Below, in pieces: positions 35,249 through 47,100 of a stretch of 64,000 bases of DNA (its first letter is position 1; the number at the start of each line of letters is the position of its first letter). The DNA is from Siderastrea siderea (taxonomy: Eukaryota > Cnidaria > Anthozoa > Scleractinia > Rhizangiidae): positions 45,196,033-45,260,032 of the forward strand of contig OZ034967.1 of assembly GCA_964030785.1 (NCBI GenBank). The letters are read 5' to 3'. Below the pieces are notes generated by a model that was not told the origin of the DNA, made no database searches, and worked only from the letters and a program-made list of their open reading frames with translations. A program made the translations under genes and the position numbers.

Positions 35249-35510
35249 ATGAGTGGCAAGAACGTCATGCTAGCCCACATGCATGTATAAGGCACTAATA
35301 ACATTACAATCCTATATGAATATATACACCAACTGATTAACGCACCTACCTCCACTAACACACACTTTCCTTCATTTGTACTCACTTTCCTTCATTTGTA
35401 CTCACTTCCCTTCACTTGTACTCACTTACCTTCACATTAGTGCCTTATACGTGGGCTAGCATGACGTTCTTGCCCTATATGTGGGCTAGCATGACGTTCT
35501 GGCCGAATGA
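35249..35510. repeat. Cluster of tandem and inverted repeats
   Basis: A roughly 20-bp unit (CTCACTTTCCTTCATTTGTA) repeats about four times at 35363-35440. GTGGGCTAGCATGACGTTCT occurs twice at 35451-35500 and once inverted at about 35257-35280 (AGAACGTCATGCTAGCCCAC). Origin unknown. Confidence 0.75.
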
Positions 35511-35521
35511 GTTATCGCGGT

Positions 35522-35589
35522 CGACCTCGTTCCCGGGGTCCTCACTCCTCATCCTTTTCGATGAAGAGAGAGCCCTGGAAACGAGGTTG
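35522..35589. mobile_element. Short member of the 9-bp-duplication MITE family
   Basis: Ends CGACCTCGTTCCCGGGG and CCCTGGAAACGAGGTTG match the ends at 33976-34075 and 42474-42795. No clean target duplication is visible. Confidence 0.6.
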
Positions 35590-35862
35590 AATTCGGTGAC
35601 GCCACAAAATTTCGCGCCAAGTCGTGTGAGTGGGACGAGAACGCCTGGGTTCTAGGCTGTGCTCACCGGGTAACTATTTTTTAAAAACTCTTTGGTAGCT
35701 AGAGGAGCTGCTGAATGACCTGAAATTGCAGTAGATTTGAGACCGTTTGATGACTAATGAAGTCGACGGTTGACAGTAGAAATCACCCCCTTGTAACGGT
35801 TGATCGACGGCTAAATCAGTTCACCTATAGGCCATGGGCTCCTGTATAAGGTCTATAAGCGT

Positions 35863-36024
35863 TGGATTCGCTCTGACGAAGGGCTAACGCTCGAAACGTG
35901 AGCTTTTAGTTTCTCTACTGTGCCCAACTGATTTACCTTATAAACTTAGTTGATAAATCCAAATTTTTGTATTTCACTTCCCCACTGACGGAGCACCATA
36001 GTTTCTTTAGAAACTAACTCCCTT
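35863..36024 (+). mobile_element. Penelope-like element tail, solo copy
   Basis: GCTCTGACGAAGGGCTAACG through TAGTTTCTTTAGAAACTAAC matches the tail of the element at 18364-18999; no coding part. Confidence 0.7.
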
Positions 36025-36818
36025 GCCTATAGGCCACTTGAAGGGTTGATGGTTAATCCGGGTGTGACCCTCATGAAACGTATCTGTCAACTTCGCAGTA
36101 GACAAGACCTTACTTTTACCAGAAAAAGTTAAAAGTTCAGAAAGCTGTACATAATAGGAGCTGGATGTAAGTTTTACCGAAAAAAATTCTTCATGCCGGG
36201 TGCTCTTTACTTCTCATTTATTCAGTCCAAGGTTTTTATTACACTTATAGAGCTAACAAAAAGTATTATTCCAACTCCTCTCAGAAACATGCACCCTCCT
36301 GGTAATCTCCTTCACAATTTTACAACAGTTGTTTGTGTTACGTGCATAGCGACTAACCAGTGTGAACAGGCTGAAGTCTAAAATCTAAGTACCTGCAAAA
36401 TCAACACTGTTTTCGGCCATTTGCAGTCAGTTTATTTTTCGTTTCCTCTTTCAATGACCAGAACAATCGTCCATTGCAGTTTGAATGGTCTTTCCAATCT
36501 CTTTACATCGCATGTCGAAAGATGGCCGGTAGCCTCTGCAGTGCACGTAACAAAGGTAACTCCTGTAATTTTTACTGCAAAGTGCACCATAATTCTATGT
36601 ATTGACTGAAATCTCCAGAATCTCTAATTCTCCCTGACGTAAACTAATTTTGACAAACATGAGGATTTGTGTTCACATGTGTCACTACGGTATGTTTTCC
36701 CACAGTGTGCAAAAGGGGCTAAAATGATTTGTTTTGTATGAACAATCCTTCCATTTCTCTTTTTCATAACTGAACCCCACCTCAATACCAAACTTATCCC
36801 CGTCCAAATCCCCACAAT

Positions 36819-39800
36819 TTATTTAACAGGCCTTAATTTCATCTCGCTGGACCTAAGAGTCACCCTTGTTAACTTCCCCTTCAGCCAAACGATTCCAGTA
36901 CCGTGGATCTTCTTGTTGGTTGAGTATTTTCCATTCAGGTTTGATGACAAGCAGCTGTGGTACCACCAGCCTCCATGATAATGCTCGGCGCAGTTACGCT
37001 TCGCCTGATCGGTATCCTTGTCCACCGTGGAGAAAGTCATGGAGTTATGGCTTCTAAGAGCATCACCGGCATTCCCCTTGTATCCACGCGCGGTCAGTTT
37101 GTATCCGGACTGTTCATCGCCAACTGCAAATTGACTGTACGTGGCGTAGAAATGTCTAGCACTCGAACCCAGCTACAAAAAACATGAGGAAAGTTAATAA
37201 GAGGTCACTTCAAGGCTGTCGCCCCGAGATTCAACTCGCATTACATTAGATGCAGAGGGGCTGTGTTGTCGAACATAGCATGCAACTATTACTCCCATAA
37301 TGTAAATAAATTTTTCTCCAAGGTTAAACAAGATAAATTTATCAAGGAACTCCATTTTAATAGCCTATCAATACAATCACGGCCAAGGACTATGTCAAAT
37401 TCCAAATTTTAGTAGTAAATCGAAGCAAAAATCAAAGCTGTAGCTAGTATTGGATAGAACAAGACCGCACAAGTTTTACTATGCTTAAGCCATTGTATTG
37501 TGTTGTATTGTATTGTATTGTAATGTATTGTGTTGCATTATTGTATTGTATTGTATTGTACAATTTCATGTTATTATGAGCACAAGCACTACCTCTTTTG
37601 AAACCAAATCGTCAATATTAATCGCAAATAAATAAAGGGGTTATTTTTTAAAGACACTGTGGTGCTGCGTCGGTGGGGAGGAGAAAACAAAAAAATTGGG
37701 GGATTTATCAACTGAATTGATAAGGTATCCGTCATCGTAAAGAAGTTTCAAGCGTTGGTGTTTCGTGAGAGAGATTGAACAAGGAATAGTGGGATGTTAG
37801 TGTGGTTTCTATCTTGGGAGGTGGAGCCAAGCTATTGATGGACACATGGCAACATGGAAAAACTTGATTAAATTAGTTAAATGCCAGGAAAGGGCTTTTA
37901 ATTCATCTCGGTTGTTCATTTTTCACGCTACCATGTTTTTACCAATAATGTAGCTCAACAGTTCAAGTGCACCATTTAAACTCTACCGTTCAATATTTAG
38001 ACTACACAAACCCGCTATTCCTGCCCGTGATGTAAAGGCCAGTGTGGATACATAGAGGATATTACATGGTCGCGCGGAGATACGACATTTATCCTCGAGT
38101 GTTGAAAAATATTTCACGAGTGAGCGCAGCAAATGAGTGAAATATTCGTCAACACGATAAATAGGTGTAACTTTTATAAATTTCATTGGCTGAGACTGAA
38201 GCAGCCATGACAACCGTGTTATCTTTACATGTGAAAGATAAAAATCTATCTTCACTGGCAACGAAATTTTCGTCACTGGAAAAATCCTGGTGTTTCATCG
38301 GTGTCTATATAATAAAGTCCATTATTAGTTGGATATGCCAAAAAATAATATAAAGTAATGAGAAGAAAAAAATAAAAAATAAAATTCAGAGTGACTACAA
38401 ACACTCAGCAAGTATAGACCGTGTTTCTTCGAGTTATCTTTTTTGCACTTGAGTTGCACTGTTTTTGAACATGGTCTAGTCTGCGTGGCAGGCGCTAAAA
38501 GACGATCACTGAAGACAAAACTGAAAGGAGTGAAATAACGTTTGTATAATATTAAACACAATCTAAAATTACCTACACAGTAAAGCTTTGTAATATCACG
38601 CGAGTGTTTACTAAAAAAACTATAGTCAAGAGTAATCGCTTTCAAGTTTATTAATGGTGTTGCCATACTCAAAGCTTTTTTAAAGATCACATCGGTATCA
38701 GTGTTTGTCCCTGGGGGGAGGGGGCGGGGATTAGGAAGTTCGAGAAGCGAGCTCGGAACACGTCCTTCCTGCTCCCGAATCTTCGTTTGTTTTCTCCTTT
38801 TGGCGCCTGTCACGCAAGCTAGACGTGGATGCAATGCAATTTCCCGCAATTTTGCAGTTGCTGCTCGAAATTGCCTCACATCCACGTTCAAAAACATTGT
38901 CATACAAGTGAGAAAAGTTAACTATGAAAAGAGCTATTTTTCTTCCAAAGACCCAATGTACGCATCTTGTGCAGTGAACTTTCAGTTTTCGGTCTGTTCT
39001 ATTAAAAAGAAAACTAAAAGATGCCAATAATATTGATTTTCGTAGCCACTTTTCGGCTATGGCGGAAAAAACCACACGCCTGCTATGAGGGCCTTCTATC
39101 GAAAGAGGAGAACTGACACTGTGCCTAGCCATTCAGAATGCAACTTAAATTTAAAAAGAAGTCCAATAAGTTTCATCTAACCTCCACACGTAAGCTAACG
39201 GTCCGTTTGGCCGTTAGTCGATGAATGTATTTATTTCCAAGCCAAAAGCTTTTCTTGAGGTTACCAAAACCCTTTTTGTATTGGGCCCACGTTCGCTCGA
39301 AGTTGTTGCCTCTCTTTCCGGCTTTCCTTCTCTGGAAAACAGTCCATCCTCCGCCATCTGTTTTCATGTCGCAGTAAACACGAAAAGCTCCTTTACCATC
39401 CGGATTGATGTAGTATAACCCATTTTTGCCTATAACTTCAGAGCAGTCTGCAATGTTGACCAAAGGCAAAATCTTTGCATAATGATCCGTACATTAACAT
39501 CAGGGGTAGCAAGTCGGTAAAGAGACACAAAGGGGAAAAGAATTCTATTAATTTTCATAAAAGATCTTGTTGCAGGTTAGGATTTGGTTTCAGTCTTTGT
39601 AAGTGTGAATTCAAAATGTTCAAATGATGGGTAATTTAGGAAGAGAAGTTTTACAGCAAAAAAGATTGTCCTGAGAAGAAGAAAGAAACTTAACAAAATT
39701 TTCTGGGACCAGACTAGGCTAGTCATTTAACAGATGGGGTAGATCTTAGCTTAGTGTTTGACGGCAAGTCGGTCAAGATGACAACTTGCTATTTGCGATC

Positions 39801-40199
39801 TCCAGTTGTATCTAATTGCCTAAAAAAAATCACTATGATTTAGTCTAAAATAACAGTTACAAGCCAATATGGTTCTGGGCATGACATTTTCCCATCTACT
39901 GACAGTGTTGCGACAGGTGTGAAAACGGTCCTCCTGCTTAATCGTGGTAGTCTCTATCTATTTCAGCTATTTCCTCAACTGAGTTCTCCTATCTGTGTTT
40001 CGCGAGCAGCCCAGTTGCCAGAATACTGGTTTCAAGTGAGTGTCTCACTACATCTGTGCCGGGAAAACGAATCTGCTTAACAGCAAAATGAGCAGTTACA
40101 ACTTTACTTACCCTTTGGTAAAACCTCCGCTGCCATAGTCAGGGTAATTGCTGCCAATGCTGTCAGCAGTGTTAACATCCAAACGTTTGTGAGCGCCAT
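36819..40199 (-). CDS. Secreted fibrinogen-related protein, 235 residues, 3 exons
   Basis: Exons 40199-40112, 39447-39182 and 37172-36819 join in frame (708 nt with stop). Residues 1-24 form a signal peptide ([20 protein letters not shown]...). The rest is almost exactly one fibrinogen C-terminal domain: KDCSEV...[30 protein letters not shown], a calcium-loop candidate DKDTD at 169-173, [15 protein letters not shown] at 178-192 and SNLNGKY. Four cysteines (31, one in VYCDM, 179, 192) sit at the two family disulfide positions. There is no collagen, coiled-coil or other N-terminal module, unlike ficolins or angiopoietins, so it is a minimal form. The family binds acetylated sugars or other ligands in innate immunity; that role is inferred. 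A TATA box lies at 40323-40328. An AATAAA overlaps the stop codon; the real polyadenylation site is unclear. Confidence 0.9.
37495..37562. repeat. (ATTGT)n microsatellite
   Basis: About 13 ATTGT-type units with interruptions in intron 2 of the fibrinogen-related gene. Confidence 0.9.
37633..37765 (-). mobile_element. Penelope-like element tail, inverted copy
   Basis: Antisense of the 18880-19000 tail: CTGTGGTGCTGCGTCGGTGG..., GATTTATCAACTGAATTGAT, then a degraded GAAGTTTCAAGCGTTGG end. Confidence 0.6.
38088..38163. repeat. Small foldback
   Basis: TTTATCCTCGAGTGTTGAAAAATATTTCAC-type left arm pairs with GTGAAATATTCGTCAACAC...ATAAA on the right, around GAGCGCAGC. Confidence 0.7.
38480..38823. 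repeat. Element with inverted ends in the fibrinogen-related gene intron
   Basis: CTGCGTGGCAGGCGCTAAAAG at the left pairs with CTTTTGGCGCCTGTCACGCAA at the right. A G-rich block (GGGGGGAGGGGGCGGGGATT) lies inside near 38712-38732. Long open frames across it on both strands are by-products of its composition. Confidence 0.6.
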
Positions 40200-40322
40200 G
40201 TTAGTCTTCTGCTTAGGGAAGAGAATCATCAGCGAATTGTAATACTGTGATTGACAGAAGTGTCTTTCACTAGGTGAAGTCAGAAATTGTATTACAGGCA
40301 AAAAGTTTCGATCTCGTAGGCG

Positions 40323-40328
40323 TTTATA
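40323..40328 (-). promoter_or_regulatory. TATA box of the fibrinogen-related gene
   Basis: Minus strand GGGTATAAACGCC, about 125 bp upstream of the ATG; predicts transcription starting near 40298. Confidence 0.6.
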
Positions 40329-42473
40329 CCCTTCCCCTTCTCAGTAACTTCTTCTAACCTTTTGCGTAGTTAGGTTTTACGTGTGACACAAATAAATTAA
40401 AGCGAGCTGAACTCAGAAAGCCACATCAACCGTGGATTTGGTGCTACAGGTAATTTCATTGGCTGAAAACTTGTTTTAGCAGTGTAAAGATGAAAGTGGA
40501 TTGATTCGTTTTATAATGCTTTCCTGAAAAAAATATTAGTTTTGAAAAAATTCCCGCTGAGAATTTTATTACACATGCCTATTTTTTTACATCTTGTTTG
40601 CTCACCACACACAGCCATGTGAACAATCAACCACCACTGGTAATTATAGTTTTGGGCCACACGCCTGGTATAATCTCACAGAAGCCTCATTTTGCACGAA
40701 AAACGCACCATTAAGTACAAACTACCTGATACACGCTGATAAAGAAAATCGAAAGCTTGTTTAACTAACACTCCATAGGTCTTTTCACATATGATCAGTG
40801 CACGAGAAAAAAAAAAGATAAACCTCAATTAAAAAACTAACCATTATAACCGGTAAAGTAATTGTTTCCCGTCTGTCTGCCAACATGGAATAAAATCCAT
40901 TTTTATGACGAGTTAAATACATTCCCCTCAAACCGTCCTAAGCATTTTTACTGAGCTTAAATTTTGTTTTCATCGTTAAATTTTGAAAATTAATCTGCTT
41001 TCCTTAACGTTAAGGGAGCGCCACGATAATTGCTAGTGAACACCATATAAAATTTTGGTTATTGTGACAACGGTATCTCATACGCAAAAATGCTCCCTAA
41101 AAATTAGTTTTCAGAACTGATGCTATTGATATAAAGCTCAGTTGATATAATTTTCTCATGTACGCTTTCCGAAATCACGCAACGGGTGAGGTGGATGTTA
41201 CATTTGATAACATTACTTATTAAAGTAAATAACATTTTGATAATAGCTTAATATTTCCAATACAAACTGGCACGTTTCTGATGTTCGTAACCTTTTGGGA
41301 AGATACAAAAACCTTTTGTAATTGACCTTACAAAACTTTTTTCACAAGGTCTAGAACTAGAAACAATGTCACTTCTGGTCCACCAGAGAAACTTGAAGAG
41401 CGCAGTTTAATATTAATACTAAAACAATGGACTTTTAAGTTTTTACGAATACGGTGACTGAGATATCACCAACAGGATGCATTCGATTCAAGGGATACAT
41501 CACACAAATACTGAGATTTTAGGTTTTCCAGTTAATTGATGAAGCAATCTTCAAATTGGATGTCAAGAAGAAAGATCTCTCAGATCTTTGAAAGAAATTT
41601 ACCTGTTACTTAGTCGCAATTTCTTGACGTTTCAGCAGAATCTCTAGTAAGCGAAAAATCTCGTCAACTCAGTGGAACGGCAAAGGATTGAATTCAACGG
41701 CTGTTGACGCCCTACCAGGCAGTGACTGGGGTGGTCTCGTTCAGAAACATTCATGAATGATGTTGCTATTGGAGCTATTTTCTTTCTCTCACCACACATT
41801 AAATTACGTTTAATTTCAATCGTTTTTACCCTCAGTGGCACCGAAAAGAGACTGGTACCTTAGAACAGTCTCTTTAAAAAAAATCCGTTGGCTGAATGAG
41901 GACTGGGAAGGGGAAGGAACGAAATATTTCCCTTGCCGCGAAAATATTTCCTTGTCCAGGAGCCATTACTCGTGATGGCCTTCTGCCTCGTCACATATCT
42001 ACCGAATGCACCGTTAGCTCCGCTGACCGATTTTTGTTGCGCTGGCCCCAGACCATGACAACCGTATTTTGACTGGCACTTTTTTCAGATTTAAATTTTA
42101 CATTCTTATACCAGTTTATTAGTCTTCTTCCAGCTTGATTTTGGTCACTTTTTGGTCAATTTTTGTGCTTTTCATAGGCTGTGTAAAACCAAGAAATTCA
42201 AGATGGCTTACGTTTGTTAACGTGACGTGATTCTTACATTATCTGACACCATCGCCTCGTTTTGCGATCCTCAAAGGAAACACCTTTGGACGTGCTATCT
42301 GCCCTTTAAGTTTCTTTGTCATAGCCTTAACTTTATCCGATTTTGGAGGCGGGGAGGGAAGGGGGGGGGGGGTAGTTTAACAACCACAATCTGAATAGGA
42401 ATAACCAACATCTAAGAGTCCTAAGACTGACGCACTGTGCTATTTGCGAAACCGGGCGGAGCAAGGCATGCTG

Positions 42474-42795
42474 CAACTTCGTCCCCAGGGCCTTCTCCTC
42501 GTTCAAAATGGCGGTCAGAGAAACCCCTGGCCAAGGCTGCCAAAGTGGCTCCAAAAGTTCGTTAGAAATTTGTCTCGCAAACACCATGAAATGTCTTCGT
42601 TATGTTTGAATAACGCTTTCCGATTGCAGAAAATAAACAGGGCCACCAGACCCTGGAAACAACTTCCGAAAAAGCCATTTCACCATGGGTCACGTGACAA
42701 AATACTCCATGATTCGTGGAGTATTTCAGCAGCCTTGGCCAGGGGTTTCTCCGACCGCCATTTTGAACGAGGAGAAGGCCCTGGGGACGAGGTTG
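42474..42795. mobile_element. Foldback MITE with a 9-bp target-site duplication (copy 2)
   Basis: Ends CAACTTCGTCCCCAGGG and CCCTGGGGACGAGGTTG; subterminal CTTCTCCTCGTTCAAAATGG / CCATTTTGAACGAGGAGAAG pair well. GGCATGCTG directly flanks both sides (42465-42473 and 42796-42804). Same terminal sequence and duplication length as 33976-34075. Confidence 0.85.
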
Positions 42796-43021
42796 GGCAT
42801 GCTGTAACTACCGTACACGCATTTCTTAGAGAGCTCGTTCGCTTTGACCGTTTTTACTGCAACCCTAAAACTAGCAATAGTTCTTACTAAAGCTGCCCAC
42901 GCTTTTGACTGAACATGCTGTGAATTCGATTTGTTCCTTGGCTCGGATTTGGCTGTTGAATTCACCAACATGAGGTGACTTATTGTTTTTAAAAAATACA
43001 CACAGCCGAATGTCTCCTCAC

Positions 43022-43207
43022 GGACCCAGGCTCAAGGGCACCTCCATAATACATGACACCTCTCCATTACGGACAACTCTCGTGGCCCCGAGGATAATAT
43101 AATATACATATTTTTATACAATTCCTACCTCTGTAATAGGAACACCTCTATAATGCGGACACTTGGGTCTGTCCTTTTGGCGTCCGAGTCAAGGAGGTTC
43201 TGTACTG
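43022..43207. repeat. pogo/Tigger-like repeat fragment
   Basis: Reiterated ACCTCCATAAT, ACCTCTGTAAT and ACCTCTATAATGCGGACAC, closing with CAAGGAGGTTCTGTACTG, resemble ends of pogo-type elements. Assignment is tentative. Confidence 0.4.
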
Positions 43208-44066
43208 AAACCGTGCGTTGCCAGCACCAAATGGTACGGTTACTTTATTTCTGAAAAATGGGGAAACACTGTTCTTGCACTGGAATGCACTTCAAAAAAG
43301 GAAAATTCGCCTTAGAACGCTGCTCGGCCACACGAAAGTCTCTGTAAAAACTGACGACTTAGGGAACTCTAAGAACAAGAACCCTGCTTGCAGACGTCTC
43401 CTATTTCCTTAGCTTTGCACGCAGGCTAGAGAACCACAGTGTCCTCTCGAAGACAACAGATCAATGTAAAACAGCGCGGACTGACAAGGCGTCATTAATA
43501 CCGTATGAACATGCCGACATTCCTTGACCTTCCATCATCAATAGCTAATCCACTACCCAATCCAATACCCACTTGCGCGCCCACTTTCACATCACTTGAT
43601 ACCCACTTGCGGACCCAGTTTTGACAAATCGAGATTTTTTCTGGTATATAAATTGTATATTCGTAATGTAAGTACTTATATATACGCAGGGACCCTAAGG
43701 TTGTCTCTTCGGGTTAAATTCCTTTTAGCAGTAAAATTACTTTGAAGCAAAAGAAGCAAAAGCTCAGTTGACACCTTGGGCTGTGAACGAGGATGGACAC
43801 GTTTGCCCGGGAAGAATTCCTGTCCGTCAACATGGTGACAGTCAGACATTTGCCAACAGGCGCAGGGCTTTTATAGCTGCGATTATAATTATTGTTTGCT
43901 TCTAGAGGACAAGGAGGATGATTAGAGTTCTTACGAAGATTCAGTTGAGTCAGTTGAGGAGTAGTGTTTGGCACTGGTCATTATTTGTCACCTGGCGGGC
44001 CGGGTGGGGCTTGAGGTGGGAGGATTTGGGGGATAAAATTGGTAGTTACATGAAGTAGCTATAGTT

Positions 44067-44078
44067 CTTGGCGGGAAA
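44067..44078 (+). promoter_or_regulatory. E2F-like site in the APEX1 proximal promoter
   Basis: CTTGGCGGGAAA, 66 bp upstream of the APEX1 ATG, matches the E2F consensus well; GC-rich boxes lie at 43990-44025. A binding role is inferred. Confidence 0.45.
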
Positions 44079-44143
44079 TTGGGGAGAGAGAGTGCCGATC
44101 GATCGAAGATTGCGAGATTGCGAGGTTTTGAAAGAAAGTCCTG

Positions 44144-47100
44144 ATGCCACCAAAAAAGACCAAAGAAACAAAGGTAAAATATTCCTACAGCTTACTAAAT
44201 TATTGTTCACAGATATCCTAATGTCAAAGCAATTCAAACCATCCTCCACGTTTACACAATGAACTTCTGGTGGTATCATGCAGGATTGTATAAGCGTAAT
44301 TCTTCAGCAATAATAAAGCTTAATGAAAAGCTTTTACGGTGAAACTTCGGTTTGGTTTGTACAGGTTTTTCTTCCACATTTATTGTTTCTGGTAAAAACA
44401 ATTCTCTAATCGAACACTGCTGTGGAAGGAAGAGTGTAGTCTTTGTAAAATGCGCGTAAAAATTGACTACAGTGTTGTGCTTCAGCTTGGTAACCGCTCA
44501 CTTGATTTTAATGCATGTGTGCTCAGCCTTTGTCTTTGACAAATATGGGATCTGTTTTCCTTAATGTTTTAACTTAACTGCCCTGGGGTAAGCTAAAAAT
44601 TATAAGAGTTTCTTTGAATTTTATTAACTGCATGTTCAATGATATAATTGAACTCTGAAGTTGGGAGACTCAACCAACAATAATTTGCATATTTTACTGT
44701 CATCAATCGTCGTAGTGCAAATCTGAAAAAAAGAAGTTTAGTGTAACAGATTCTAAAGGTCACATTCATGTGCTGTGATAAGTGGATTTTAGTCTGCTTT
44801 GTCAGTTTCTGTTTTTCCTGGACTGGATGTTGTTGTTGCCTAATAAATTATTTAGGCTTACAATGTACCTCATCCCAGTCTCAGACCTTTCAAGTCATGA
44901 AATTCTCCCGGCAAACAGATAGAAGAAATCATAAAATATTTTAAATTTAAATTTTTGTCTTGTACTAGTCTTTGAACAATAGAAGAAGTCCTTTTCATAA
45001 CTTGGTAGGTAGGTAGGTAGGTAGGTAGGTAGGTAAAGTCGCACACGAGCCAAGGAGGCCCACACGGCCAAAGCGCTTATCCCGGTTTCTGTAGCATGAA
45101 GCAACTGAGAGTATTGCTACTCCCCCCCCCCCCCTGGATGGGATGCTAGTCCATCACAGGGCTACCCCCAGCAGTATATTGTTTTTTTTTGTCTAGAAAC
45201 AACATGATGGCAGGGACTGGGCGTCGAACCACCAACCTTCAAATCTGAACAATCTGAAGTCCAATGGGCTAACCACTACACCACCACCCCCCCATAACTT
45301 GACCTAACTTTATTTCTCCTGTTTTCATTCTGGTGATCATTCTGATACAAGGCAGTTGGCTGGGGTAGACCTGGGGACTAGACATGACTGCATGAAGATC
45401 ATAAGTAATGTTTGGTACTAACCAAATAAGGACATCACTATCTGTACCAGTCCCTCTAACTCTGATTAAATTAAAATGAAACAAAAGATTTGATTTGTGT
45501 GTTTTTTGCAAAGCTCTCGGTTTTTCCTGAAACCTCCAAGTCTTGCAGCTTCAGTTTTGAAAATGTCCAGTTTTCTGGTTCCTATAGGTTGTGAGGTCTG
45601 CATTCTGGAAATCTGTAAATGTCATGTACCAGTAGCATATACACTACATGTAGGTGTACACAAGCTGACAGAAGACTGGTAGTACCATAAATGCCCATGT
45701 ATAAGCTGCACCTTTTTGCTCAAAATTTGGGTTCCAGATCTGGAGTGCAGCTCATCTATCGGACCATCCATATCTTGAGTTGTTAATGAGCTAATTAATA
45801 TTCATGAAAATATCAAAAATCAGCAGGTGCGGCTCATCTATGGATGCGGCTTATACACACTCAGTGATTTTGTTACAATTTGTCATTATTGAGTCCCTGG
45901 GAGTCACCCCATGAAAAATAATGAGTCCCAGACCAAAACCAATGAGTCTCATCATAAATGGCAGACTTCAGTGAGCTTTGTATGAAGTGCGCTTTATTCC
46001 ATATTTGATATATTTTTTTCAAGGTCTTCTTGGCGTCAAAATATGTAATCACGTGATCACAAACAAACATGGTAGCATTTGGAAGAGACCAAATTAATTA
46101 ACAATGCAAGTAAAGGCCTGCATCTTTTCCCTCAGAAATTACTGCTAGATATATTTTAGAGCCAATCGATATTTTCTTTAGAAGTAAGTGGTGTTATAGA
46201 TTCTAAATTACACAGTTGGGACATTTGATCAATTGTGGCACGTTCATGTTTGTGCGTCCTGAAGGACGCATGCCATAAATTATTTTGTGTCTCCTAGGAT
46301 TTTTATGCATCAGAGATGCAGGACGCAGGGATAACAAAATCACTGCACTTGCATTTTCGGTAGTATTCTTTAGTTACTGATTTTGGTGTTAATCTTCCAG
46401 GATGCAAAGGGAAAAGGAAAGCGCCCTGCCAAGGGGCGCAAAGATGATGGTGATGAACCTAAATCTAAGAAGGCTAAGAAAGAAAGCAGTGAAGAAGAGG
46501 AGTCAAGAGAAGACAATGAGGGTGAAGAAGAAACTGACTTCTCATGTACAGCTACAGACAAGTGAGCACAGAAACAGGCTCTGTTAGCAGACTATTAACA
46601 CTGTCATAACTGCATTTTAAGCAAATCTTCTTTGAAAACTTAACTTGTTAGGGAAGCTTTTTAATCACAGATTCATCAATTCAAAATACTAAAAATTCTT
46701 CCCCTTTTTTGATATTTCAAACATTAAAAAAAATCGATGTTTTCTTTCAGGAAGTGGAATTTGAAAATTGCTAGCTGGAATGTTAATGGAATCAGAGCTT
46801 GGCTGGTAAGTGAGTCATTTGTGCATGATCAATTTGCTGGTGTCACACTCTTGGGGGCGCAGTGGTGTAGTGGTTAGCGCGTTGGACTTCAGTTCTGAAA
46901 GTCAGTGGTTTGACGCCCAGTCCCTGCCATCGTGTTACGTAAACCGGGATGAGCTCCAGCCGTGTGGGCCTCCTTGGCCGCCTTGGCTAGACTTTATCCT
47001 TTTATCCTTTTTACAGTAACACTCTTGTATAATTAAACCTTTTAGCCCCAATAGTAACAAGCATCTAACTTACAATATCACTACTCAATCAGACATGCAG

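Larger units (their letters stand above)
32419..36818. other. Intergenic region between TRPA and the fibrinogen-related gene
   Basis: No gene could be supported. It holds a G19 run at about 33271, a (TG)n tract near 33467, foldback elements at 33976-34075, 34290-34444 and 35522-35589, tandem and inverted repeats at 35249-35510 and a Penelope-like tail at 35863-36024. Open frames are short and overlap repeats. Confidence 0.6.
40332..44060. other. Intergenic region upstream of APEX1
   Basis: No gene could be supported. Notable contents are a foldback transposon at 42474-42795, a G12 run near 42361, and a repeat with pogo-like wording at 43022-43207. GC-rich DNA at 43990-44035 leads into the APEX1 promoter. 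Confidence 0.6.

Noticed and set aside
35363..35440. CRISPR-like regularly spaced repeats
   Set aside because: Units are directly adjacent tandem repeats with no unique spacers, in a eukaryotic genome.
38325..38903. 192-codon open frame on the minus strand
   Set aside because: It spans a repeat with inverted ends and low-complexity sequence, and has no domain or splice context.
42444..42890. 148-codon open frame on the plus strand
   Set aside because: It coincides with the foldback transposon at 42474-42795 and has no recognisable domain.
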